Origin: Ichthyophonus hoferi
Lineage: Eukaryota > Opisthokonta > Ichthyosporea > Ichthyophonida > Ichthyophonidae
Direction: 5' to 3'
NCBI GenBank assembly: GCA_002751075.1
Contig: NAOQ01000023.1
Span: forward strand, 143,138-202,958
DNA: 59,821 bases
Of this stretch, positions 1 through 11,636 are shown in pieces (positions within the stretch are counted from its first letter, which is position 1; each line of letters begins with the position of its first letter). Both the position numbers and the translations under genes were made by a program. The notes beneath the pieces were generated by a model. The model made no database searches. It was given only the letters and a program-made list of their open reading frames with translations, and was not told the DNA's origin.

Positions 1-115
1 ATATAAGATAGTATATAAGATAGTATATAAGATAGTATATAGCATAGTATATAGCATAGTATATAGCATAGTATATAGCATAGTATATAGCATAGTATAT
101 AAGATAGTATACAGT
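1..115. repeat. 12-bp AT-rich tandem repeat
   Basis: Tandem array with two alternating unit variants, gtatataagata and gtatatagcata. It begins at the window edge, so its true length is unknown. No coding potential is seen. Confidence 0.9.
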
Positions 116-1444
116 TTCACATGCACATGTGTCAACATTCTCTATACTATAACGTCTTGTATTAAACCGTCCCTCCTCTCAAGGCTGATATTCTAATGGG
201 TTGATTGGTCAGGTCCTGGTAAGAAATCTACCTTCATACATCCTAAAGATCCCCCTAGCTTAAGGTGTGTCTTCCTAGACTATGATTATTACTCTATAAC
301 CCAATTACAATAACAATCACCCACTACATATATCTATTTTGATAAGCTCTCCCGAAAGGCGATATTTTTATTGTTTCTACAACATTTTACTTTGATTTAT
401 ATAATACAAGGATGTATATTATTGGATAATATGTAAACTGTGAATGTGATAGGTACAGTTTAGGATGACAATTGCATAGATCTTAGATTCTGATCTTGTT
501 ATTGGTAGAGCGTATCACACTGTGATTGAGGTGATTGATGCATATTTAGAGTAATGAGCTAGACTTATACTGGAATTGTAACATATATATAGACTATGAT
601 AGTAAAGATGAAAATATATATCTGTAGAACTAGTAGTATCTGCCCAGTATAGCTCCGTATACAATATGGGTGCAAAATAGTTTTAAGATGGATGAATTAA
701 TTACTTAATACTGGCCTATTAGTAACATTTCTTTAGCTAATTAATTAATAAGCGGATTATTAATTAGTCTATATATAGTATACTGTAGTTGGAAAGTATA
801 AAATGTCTCTGCCTGTGACAGGAGCATCCACTTATTTTAATGCAGTTATACTGAATAAAGTTTGCTTGCCTCTAGTTAGTTCTCTGCTTGCAATTGTGGC
901 CATCAATAATGGTGTGAGATAATAATAATAACACAGTAAGATAATAATTACAACACAGTAAGATAATGATAATAACACAGTAAGATAATAATAATAACAC
1001 AGTAAGATAATAATAATAACACAGTAAGATAATAATTAGAACACAGTAAGATAATAACTACAATACAGTGAAGCAATAACCGCAACATTAAAAAGAGAGA
1101 GACTGGCTCATATCAGTGATTAATTAGTCTGGTCTAATAAGGATATTGGATTGCATATGAGCTGACCAATTACTATTCTACAGTTTGCCTACAGCCAATA
1201 GTCGACGTGTAGCTATCAATTTGAATGAAAAATATGTATGTTCTTTTTCTCTTTCTCTCTCAGTATCTCATTCGTTCTAATTCTATTTTTTATTCTTACT
1301 CTCCTCTTCCTTATCATGCCATCACCCCTTTATTCATTCAGTTGTTTGGGAGGACTTGAAATAATATGAATAGAGTGTACCAATGCAAAGCGAGAGATGG
1401 GAATAAGATAAGAGGCGTGTAAAATACAGTAATGCTATTTTTAG
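116..1444. other. Upstream region, no gene recognised
   Basis: AT-rich sequence with no exon I can support. Earlier exons of the zinc-finger gene that follows may lie here, because its first visible exon is open upstream to a splice acceptor. A 22-bp tandem repeat lies inside this stretch and is listed separately. Confidence 0.5.
918..1065. repeat. 22-bp tandem repeat (acacagtaag core)
   Basis: About seven imperfect copies of a unit built from acacagtaag followed by an ataat-rich spacer. This is a simple minisatellite in noncoding sequence. Confidence 0.85.
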
Positions 1445-1826
1445 GCACCAATGCAGTTACTAAATCATAATCCTAACGTATCATTGGGTGTGAGGCAGGG
1501 CACCCACAATAACCACCCACCAAAAGGACCTGAATTAGATAACAATATCGATAATCCATTGGATAGCATAGAGATGACTGACGTCAGGACCAATGGGATT
1601 GAGATAAATATATCAGACAAGTTGGTGGAATGTACGATATGTAAGAAATCAGTCCAGATTGAAGTATTAGACCAACATGAGAGTCACTGCTATGGGCCAG
1701 GTTAGCTTATGTGTTGTATATGTAAATAGTTGTAAGGGTATGTATGTATGTACATAGGTATGTATATATGTATGTATGTATGTATAGATGTATGTATATC
1801 TATGTATATCTATGTATAGATGCATG

Positions 1827-1859
<33 letters not shown>

Positions 1860-3615
1860 ATAGATGTATGTATGTATATGTATGTATATAGGTTGATTTA
1901 AGCCTGTCACTGTCTATAAACGTACTATATTTCCCAACTGAAAGACACTCTGAGGGGGGAATTAGTGATTGAACGAGAGGCTTATAGGAGAGGTGTCACG
2001 TGTATCAGACTCAATAGAATACAATAGTGGCTGATAGGGTGAATACTACAGGTAGAGAGAAAAATATGATACTATGTATGCCTAAAAAGGCTATTTAGTT
2101 ACATAGGGATGATATGTGATTGGTTCTAGTTATTAATTAATGACTGACCGATTTATCACTATGGAATCTAATATCTAGAGTCTTGATTATAGTGTTTATA
2201 TGTTTATATATACATAATAAAGATAGCACTGCCCTATACTCTAACGTGATAATTTACAAATCATATTATTTCTATTTCGTGGCCTTCCTTTGTTAATCTA
2301 CATTCTCTGGTATACCTACCTATAACCTATAATTATTGTTTCCTACCTATTGTAGTTATTGAGTCAGATGAGGATATTATAGAAACACCCTTGACGATCC
2401 GGCCCCCGGTTTATTCTGTATGTTTGTATTGCTTTCATTACAAACCATACAGTTCATTTTTTTTTTTTTTTTTTTTTGGTTTGCATATAGGTTTGTTTTT
2501 TCTTCCAATGCTTATATCTTGTAAAGTACGAAGTATAATGCTATATAATTACAATGCTTTAGTATAACACTATAATGTTATTATGTTATAATACTATATC
2601 TCGCCAATATTGTGATACAGTCATGCAATAATATGATAATAATCGCATACTATAATACTATAGCAATATAATAATAAGATATTATAACACTAATAGCCAA
2701 TACAATATTATATTTAGGAACCCAAGACTCTTATTCATGCGACGCGCAACTTAAAGGTAAACTGTGCTTCCATTTCATTATTTAGTGCTTTTAATCACAG
2801 TCTTTCATTGGTGCATTTTCCTAATAGTTGATAATATTATTCACACGCATATATATGTATCACTCTATTGGTTAGGATCACCCTCTTGTCTTTTATGTAG
2901 ATAGCTATTATTACATACTAAATTAGTATACACCTATACATAACTATAATAATAATATATGAAACTATATATACATACACATACATATGTCTATGTATTA
3001 TAAAAATACAGATGGAGAAAACGCAAGAACCTTCTAGGTCTCGTCTAACATCTGAACAAAAGCCTAGACAGTTATGGTTAGTTTTCCTACTTATCTATTG
3101 GTTCCTTTCTCTATTATTGGTATATGCATTTAGATAACGGGTAAAGAATAATAAAACTAAAGTCATGTGTTGTAATAGTCATGATGTATGGTAGGTGTAA
3201 GTTAATGAGCTGCAATAAAACGGAAAGGGTACAAAGGAAGTTAGAATATATACAGTAGTAGCACTATAGTAGTAATATAATATGAAATATTAGCCATATA
3301 ATAGTTAATAATAGTAGTGTGGTATATAATATTAAATAACATTGAAGGAAGACAAATATTGCATTCGCGATTGGCAATATTTTCAATTTACTTAAATGTT
3401 TTTGCGCGCACATATATATGTGTATACACACCAATCCCATAATTTTTTTCTCTTTCTCCTATATATACCTTAAACATGCACATATACTATATACACACAG
3501 GAATACACAACAACCATACCATAATGCCCTACTTAACCCAGGTCCCAGGAGTGTTTCCCATCAGCCCTGTGATAATAACTACCAGCCCTGTAATGATACC
3601 TACTTTGACCAACAG
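1445..3615 (+). CDS. Multi-exon protein with UBZ4-like zinc finger (partial)
   Basis: I do not recognise the whole protein. Five phase-consistent exons can be read: 1445-1700, 2356-2417, 2718-2756, 3012-3076 and 3501-3615, all with GT-AG borders. The first exon ends in CTICKKSVQIEVLDQHESHC. Its spacing C-x2-C-x11-H-x3-C, with Val four residues after the second Cys, is the pattern of UBZ4 ubiquitin-binding fingers (RAD18, Pol kappa and WRNIP1 type). Next comes a hydrophobic-acidic stretch, VIESDEDIIE, resembling a SUMO-interaction motif, then a Pro/Gln/Asn-rich and probably disordered region. The first exon could start at the Met at 1451, but the frame stays open to a good acceptor at 1444, so earlier exons are likely. 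A role in ubiquitin/SUMO-linked repair would fit but is only inference. Confidence 0.55.
1738..1892. repeat. TATG-type microsatellite
   Basis: Imperfect (tatg)n and (ta)n/(tg)n runs inside the first intron of the zinc-finger gene. A similar block lies near 3930-4045. Confidence 0.85.
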
Positions 3616-4515
3616 GTAAAGGACTGTATATGGGTAATACTATATTGTTCTATTATATTGCATTTTATTATATCATATTATAGAACATTATAGTGTATTA
3701 TATTGTAGCAGGTTATATTATAGTATATTATATGTTATGTTATGTTATGGTATATGATAGTGTATTATCATATATTATATTATATTGTAATGTTTGCGAT
3801 GGGGGGCATAGTATGAGGTGCATAATATATATACATGTACTTGTGTTACTATATTTTACATGTATATTGTATGTGTGTTTTTGTGGTGATGAGTGAGCTA
3901 AAGCAATGGTTAACATAGATGTTTGTATGCGTATATTTATGCATGCATGCATGTATGTATGTTTGTATGTATATATGCATCTATGTATGTATATATATGT
4001 GTATATATGGCTGTATATATGTACGTATGTACGTATGTATGTGTTGGCATCCTATTATCAACCCTCTCAATTACGATTACTAATTCTTTTTATGCCTGCC
4101 TATATACAATAAAGATATGTGTATTTATACATATATGCATAATATAAAGGAGAAGCCAAAGCGTAATATTCATCTCTGTAGTTAATATCCTTATATCAAA
4201 AAAAGTTAGGCATTTCGTGTGATTGTATTAGTGTCAATGAAAGTACTTTGAACAGGGACATTGTACTATTTATTAATAGTCAGTATTATATATATTAGTC
4301 TATGTTTGCATATATACACCTTTCATATCTATTACATTTATCCTTATGTACACATACCGGTATAATTAGGTGGGTATACTATATGTGTAACAATGTGTAG
4401 CAAACAGAAGAATGAGATAGATAGTCGATCTGTCAAGGATGACTATTATTATTACTTGAGCTGTAGATTGTGGGTATCTTTTCTACCAAGCCATCCAGTT
4501 GGATACTAAATACAG

Positions 4516-6817
4516 ATTGGAGGGTGGGATGTCGCAGGTATTAAGTCCCCCTAAGAATTTCAGACCTGCTTCGGCTGACAAGAATAGTTTGATTGACTTT
4601 AAGGGTCAATTTGCTAACAACGCCTCTCTCTCGACCCAGGCACTTTGTAATTAACATCTACTATGAATACATACTGGTATAGTGATATAGTAGTATAATA
4701 ATATAGGAATATAGTAGTATAGTAGTATTATAGTATAGTAGTATAGTAATGTAGGAATATAGTAGTATAGTGGTGTAGTGGTATATGCATTCATATTTAT
4801 CTTTCTTCTGTTCATATATAATAATACATTAATAGTTGTATAGATTATAGTACTTACTCTTATACTAAACCGGTCTATTAAGCTATAAAGATACAAAGGT
4901 AACGTAACCTACACAGAGAAAGTTTACAGGTACAACCTAATACATAACTCAAACATGTTTTTCTCATTTATTTTTATTAGGATACCTATCAGAGCCATAT
5001 AGGTTATCTATAAATTATATAATATGTTTGTGTTTATCTCCACATATTAATTGGTCACTAATTGTAAAGCACTGGCCTTGTATTCTTGGCCACTCTTGAT
5101 CGTCTATAAATATCTACAATTGTTGATATTATCGATATTACATTATATTTTAACTGGTTCGCTTTGTCATCAACATAACTAGTGACGCTATTCTATTGGT
5201 CACCGTCTTTCATCCCCATTGGTGTTTTAAAATTTTAAGATTACCTGACTTAAAATTGTATGTTTTAAGTTTTTCTATTTTTGTATGCTGATTATAGTGT
5301 TGAATATCTTATTTATTTGGACATTCTTTTTTGTTGTAATTACTATTGAGATTGATATGATTTGTGATATAGTTTACATGGATATATGCACGTGTGTTAA
5401 TTCTAGACTCTATTCACAGCACAGAGAAGTCAGCGTGTACGTAAGAAAACCACAAAAAAAATCTACAGGAAGAAATACAGTAAAAAACGATGAAGGATTT
5501 TGTGAGTGTAGTGTGATGATTGGTGGGGAGGGGATGGGGCATGGTGATATGATTGGTTGGCTCATAGAGTATATATAAAAAGCAAAAACAAATATTTAAT
5601 ATTAATTTGTAAATATTATTTTGAGTAAGAGGAGAAAAGTCTACGTAACTTGTATATGTGTATATGCATGTATGTAATAGAAAAAATATAAGTATGCCTG
5701 TGCCGAACCGAATGGCCTTTTAAAAAACAGGAGAGTAGGTCAGAGAGATAAAGAGAGATAATGTTGACGTGGAAGAGACGTATATAGAATAATGTGATGA
5801 TGGGAGTGGGATTCAAAGGGTTCGGGCTCTGATAATTAGTTTTTACCTATGGATGATACTATTTGTATTCTATTCTAGTATACTATATTATGTTTTGGTA
5901 TACTATATTCTGTTCTACTATACTATATTCTGTTTTTAATATATTATATTCTGTTTTGGTATACTATAATCTGTTCTAATATACTATATTCTGTTCTACT
6001 ATACTATATTCTGTTCTAATATACTATATTCTGTTCTACTATACTATAATCTGTTCTAATATACTATATTCTGTTCTAGTATACTATATTCTGTTCTAAT
6101 ATACTATATTCTGTTATTCTGTTCTGGTGTCTTATAATCTGTTCTAATACACTATATTCTGTTTCACTATACTATATTCTGTTCTACTATACTATATTTT
6201 GTTCTAGTATACTATATTCTGTTCCGGTATACTATATTCTGCTCTAATACACTATATTCTGTTCTACTAGATTCTGTTCCACTATACTATATTCTGTTCT
6301 ATTATATTATATTCTGTTCTGGTATACTATAATCTTTTCTAATATACTATATTCTGTTCTGGTATACTATAATCTGTTCTAATATACTATATTATGTTCT
6401 GGTATACTATATTCTGTTCTACTATACTATATTCTGCTCTGGTATACTATAATATATTCTACTGTACTATAATATATTTTACTATACAAGATGTCATTTA
6501 GCTCAACCTTTATGTTAAGTGCATTGTATACATACCATATACTTTATCCCTACCAACATTACATATATATCTTGATATATTTACCTCAAATAGCCATATT
6601 TCTATTTCTTTTGTCAGTTTTCTTTTAACATAGGTTGTTCTCCATTCTTCTCATATTTATTCTAACACTTACCTCTCTTACTTCTACCACAGACATACAT
6701 CCACTGATTAATACGCCTGTCTCTATGCCCCCCTTTCCTTCAGCTAATATATCTATAGTCTACCTTTCAAAATGGTCTGAGGGCACTTTGGATGGTATTC
6801 TGATCACCCCTACATAG
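4516..6817 (+). CDS. Candidate 3' exons of the zinc-finger gene, structure unresolved
   Basis: Two models are possible. Model A: a single coding stretch read from about 4474, after an acceptor, to the stop at 4652-4654. It contains LSPPKNFRPASADKNS. Its start phase does not match the exon ending at 3615 unless a small exon is missing. Model B: 4516-4537, 5420-5440 and a last exon 6693-6817 ending TLDGILITPT-stop. This model is phase-consistent with the exon ending at 3615. The 6.7-kb piece has coding-like composition after a good acceptor. An alternative reading at 5420 gives a very basic tail (KKTTKKIYRKKYSKKR). Only transcript data would decide. Confidence 0.3.
5868..6482. repeat. 20-bp minisatellite (ctgttctaatatactatatt)
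   Basis: About 30 imperfect copies of a 20-bp unit. Variation is concentrated at one dinucleotide (taat, tact, tagt or tggt). It lies in noncoding sequence, possibly inside the last intron of the preceding gene. Confidence 0.92.
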
Positions 6818-9378
6818 CATTTATGTAGAAACCGTAGTAATACATCGATTAGATTATAGTATGGTGTAGCTGTCACAAAGAATAAACCATAAATATATGT
6901 AGATGTCAATAAGGTTTTTTCTGATGACTATGAAATGCTAATTAAAGTCATTTAAGTACCTACATATGAATGATAACACACCAATTAAAATGGACCTTTC
7001 CCCCTTCTATCAAGAATTGGTATAATATTGTTGCTTGTTTATGTATATATGTATGCATATAGGTAAGCATGTATGTTTGTATGTATACATATAGATTAAA
7101 TTATAATGGCGTGTGTAAGTTGAATACAGATTCTGCAGTATTTTGTTTCTTCTGTTTTATTTCCATTCATTCCTATATTTTAGTATAATGCTAATAGTCC
7201 CACCATTACTAAGCTTCGATACGATGTGTAACCTTTATACTCATGATGGTAATGTAAGTATCTATAACTGTTAACCCCTACTACTATTGTTATTACTATT
7301 GGTCACTAAACCTTCCTCATAAGCAATATTTTCACATACATAGTCTGAGTTACATGTTGTATTCAGTCTTAATATCATGACATATGTCGTTTCCGACAAT
7401 CCTATGACATTACTTTACAACAGCGGTTGCATGGGACCGATTGATTAAATAATCACTGTAGATCTGTTTTTATACTTTATTATTAATATTTTAAGTATAA
7501 AATTAAAATGATGAGCCTTTTCTTCTCGTAAGCCTATGTCAACTTATTGCTATTAATGTATTTTATTTTTGGCATCAAATATCTCATGAAAATGTAGGTT
7601 TATACCAGCATCATCATGATATTTACGCTATATATTATACCAATATGAATAGTGATAAATTCTACAAATTATTAAAATTGAAATCAACCTACTATATCGA
7701 CAGACACCAACCAAGGCCATTATATCTTGTTGCTTTCAACCTGTGTAGTAATTATCTCACTCATGTTCAGCGTAGTAGCCGCCTCTTGCAAGCGGAGAAC
7801 TTGGGATGAAAACTGTATAGCCTTTATTCTGCATCACTATAGAATCAACAGTTCCTAATTTGACTCAGACGGAACCTTTTCATATTTTCTAAATATAACA
7901 CTATATATAAAATATTTCATAAGCAGCATTAATTAATTAGGTAACTGTAATTACAGTTACTTTCCCCATGTAGTATATATAGGTATATTTGACATCTCCT
8001 ATGTATAAACAACATTTACATTATATAATGCTTTAAAATTAAGCAGTTTGGCTTTCGACTTCCCGAGTATAATGGTCAATATAGTATTGAGTCTGCAAAT
8101 TAGTTTAGTAGAATAGAGCTAATAGTCTAAAAACACCCTCAATATTTAATATAGATATAAATAGCGCGATACTAAGCTCTACATCCATCATATTTTAAGT
8201 AAAAAGATATTGTACCGGGAGAGGTAGCTATTAATGTATGTGATATATTGAAATTGTTAGAGTAAGCATGAAACGTCTAGATAGTACGATAGAAAAAGGT
8301 GAATTGTAGTCGAGTGACATTGACGGAACTGGCTGTTATTAGTACACAAACAGACGCATACATTGTAAAAGCCATCCTAAATCTATACAGTAAATCACCT
8401 TGTCCGTCTTCGCTTAGGCATCATCAAAAAAAATATAACCGGCTAAGGGTGAAAACATAATTTTGAAATGGAGGAGGCGATTATTAGCTCGTCAAGATTA
8501 AAAACAAAAAGTCCCCGCCCATAGATTTCTGACATGTGAAGTTTTCTATATATAAAAAGGGTTTTGTTTTTGCATCCGCAACCTGAAAAACTTAAGTAAG
8601 ACTACTTTAAAATAAAAAAACAGTAGCTAGTATAGATACATAATAGCCTCCAGAATGTAATATTTATTTCAGTTGATAGATTCCTTGTGGTGTAGTGTAC
8701 TTTGTTTGGGCGCAAGAAATAATAGTGCAACTATTGTTACAATCATGCTATTTTTAAATTATAAAATGGCGAAATATGATGGGTGTATCTAGTCAAAAAA
8801 ATGTTGTTTTGTTAACACAAATGAATAAACGATCTTATTGGCTTAATGCACAACAGGTACAACGAAAAATCACGAAAGTTGCTGTATTAAAACTTGGCTC
8901 TAATATCTTTCGATGAGTTGGTGTTTGTTTGTTAGTGACTCTATAAGCTAACTTCCATTTCATTCCCGGTCCTGTTTTTCTTTCTTTTTCCCAATTTATT
9001 GATTAAATTAAATTGCATAGACGGGTATAGCTTTCTTTATAGCAAGGATTTTTATACAAGATATTTTGATTAAGCACTCAAACTTATTGCGTGCAGCCTG
9101 AATAAGAAATTGAAATATCAGGGGGATAACTCTCTATGGATCCCCCATTTATTTAAGATCTTTCGGATGATTGGCTCTTATTTATTAACCAATGATTCTG
9201 TATGTCTTCCAATATAAAATATAAAGAGATATTCCATCACCTCAGTACCGATTTCTAGATAACTTCTAAACAAACTTTGTTATATTCATAATACTAGTAT
9301 AGCCTACTGATTTTGGATTTTTGTACTAGGAATAACGCTTTCTCCGTTAATATATGATAGAATTATATACATTGAAAA
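6818..9378. other. Intergenic, upstream of K+ channel
   Basis: No exon or RNA gene recognised. A TATA-like run (tatatataaaaagg) lies at about 8547-8560, roughly 0.8 kb before the channel start codon. It could mark a promoter, but nothing else supports that. Confidence 0.4.
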
Positions 9379-11636
9379 ATGACAAACTGGACGGTTTTAG
9401 AAGCATTAGCTAGTCGTACTCGATGGCTAAAACGCCAAGTAATCAGGCGGGTGTCATCAACAAGACCAGATAAGGATCAGGAGGCACAAAGGAGGCACTC
9501 TTCCATTAATTCAGAAAAACAAAGTCAATTTTCAATGTATAGAAGGAGAACATGGGAATTTTTTGACGATACCTTGAGTTCTAGGCCTGCCTTTATATGG
9601 TACATATTTATGATGATTTTGGTAATTACCTCTGTCGTTATGATGATAGTTCAATCGGTGGAAAGTGTTGTACAAGCTCCCGGTGCGAGAGACATATTTT
9701 TCTGGTGCGAAACCGGGGTTATTGCATTTTTCACCTTTGAATTCCTAATTCGATTTATTACATGCCCCAATTATTTTCAGTATTTCACAGGTTTTATGAA
9801 CTACGTTGATGCGCTTAGTATTGTTCCGTATTATGCGATGCTACCATCAGAGCTGGATAAAAGCACTAACGAGTCCTCGGCGGTTACAGCCTTAAAAGTG
9901 AGAAACCCAAGTCTAATATATTATAGTGTCATGCGATATATTCTTCATATCCTTCTAGAATATACATATACGTGCTGAAAAGAAAATTAAATACTAGTCC
10001 AGAGTTTGAAAAAAGAAAGCAAAAGACCAAATTGCCCGAGTTGAATTGCATGTAAGTATTATGCGACGTTATATATGCAATAATAATAAAACAATAGCAA
10101 TAAATAAGATAAGGTACATAAAGAGATAAAATCAAACACTCCGTTTTTATTACTTTTCAGGTACTGAGGATCCTACGTCTCTTAAGGATTATCCGTATTC
10201 TAAAAGTCGGGCGAGGTAATAAGATGACGTCAATCTTTATTAAGGCTTTGCAAAAAGCAAGAAGCGGTATTGGCTTCCTTGTTTTTCTTGTCCTTATGGT
10301 GATGTGCATTTCTGGTACATGTATCTTCTATGCAGAGACGTGGGATTGCAAACTGGTTGGCACTGAATGGATTTATACGGTAAGGCCTTTTCTACAAGAT
10401 GCTAATACTCTCATGTTATTATCTATTGATACTACTATACCCATATACATAATATCACACAGTATACAATGGCACATTTACATAAGACTTGGTATAGTTT
10501 ATAGTAGATTTTTCCCAAAGCATGTTAAAATATGCACATATACTTGTAGAGCTTTTTAAAAGCTTCAAATAAAATGTATTTAACTCGTTTGGCTTATACC
10601 TTTATACATTTAGCTAGTCACACATGTTTAAGCCTATTTATATATCTAAAGATTGGGCAGAAGTGCATACACTAGGAACGATGTAACGTATACAATAAAA
10701 TGAGATAGACAACACCTTGAGTAGTATGGATTTTAGATCAGTTTATTGATCGTTTATAGTGCATAGACTATAGTAATGTAATTTTATACGTGCAAGGATC
10801 CCTATAATAACTTGATCTGTAGTTTCATTGAAAAAAATCATACTGAACCTACATTAGTTGTTTCAGATGTTTTTTTGTTATGTATACATCCGTGTATGCT
10901 GACCTCTTTAAAAGTATAAACGAGTTGGCTAAGCTGATTTGGTAGTCTTGCGCATTATATACACTATTGGGTAATCTAATAAATAATCATTGTGCGTGTC
11001 TTTCTAATGGTAAAATAACGTATATTTTTCAATCAGACTGGACCTGACAGTGGTATACCAACCCCCTTCTCTGATATTCCAAGCTCCATGTGGTGGTGTG
11101 TAGTTACACTTACCACGGTTGGTTATGGCGACATGTTCCCAGTAACTGTTCAAGGTCGATGTGTTGCTATAATTACTATGATTATATCTCTTATTTTCTT
11201 GGCCTATCCAATCACACTGCTTGGTTCCGCATTTTCTGAAACAGCAGCAGAATTCGCTGAGGAAGCAACGAGGCAAGCACAGGATAATACAGTTATGTCT
11301 GTAAGGAGTAGTTCTCATGTTGTAACTGGTGACCAGTCAGTTCCCAACTCGGACTATCCTGATGAAATTATACAGGCCAGACTTCAATCCTTGCCCACCA
11401 CCATCAGTTCCGAAAGACTAAGATGTGATTTCAACAAGATTGTAGATGAAATGCCAGGTCCAGATACCTTGAGTGTTTCTAACGCAGATATGATAAGACC
11501 CAACGAAGAGATTTATAGAGTATTTTATCAACAGCTAAAGCAGAAGATATTAGTAAGTGAAAGACAATTGGCAGCTCTAAAAGAAGTAGAGGAGGCATAT
11601 AAGAGACTGGTAGATCAGGGTTGTGATACGCAGTAG
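9379..11636 (+). CDS. Voltage-gated potassium channel subunit, T1-less
   Basis: Three exons, 9379-9897, 10161-10379 and 11037-11636, all joined in phase 0, encode about 445 residues with six transmembrane segments. S1 is around residues 73-97. S2 carries FEFLIRF, the charge-transfer-type Phe/Glu/Arg pattern. S3 holds the conserved Asp in NYVDAL. S4 is LRILRLLRIIRILKVGR, with a basic residue at every third position. S5 follows, then a pore loop with the K+-selectivity filter TVGYGD. The S6 gate region reads AYPITLLG instead of the animal Shaker PVP motif. The N-terminus is only about 70 mostly polar residues, too short for the T1/BTB domain of animal Kv1-4. The C-terminus ends in a Lys/Glu-rich probable coiled coil that could mediate tetramerisation. 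It should act as a depolarisation-opened K+ channel in a membrane. The subfamily is not assigned. Confidence 0.93.
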
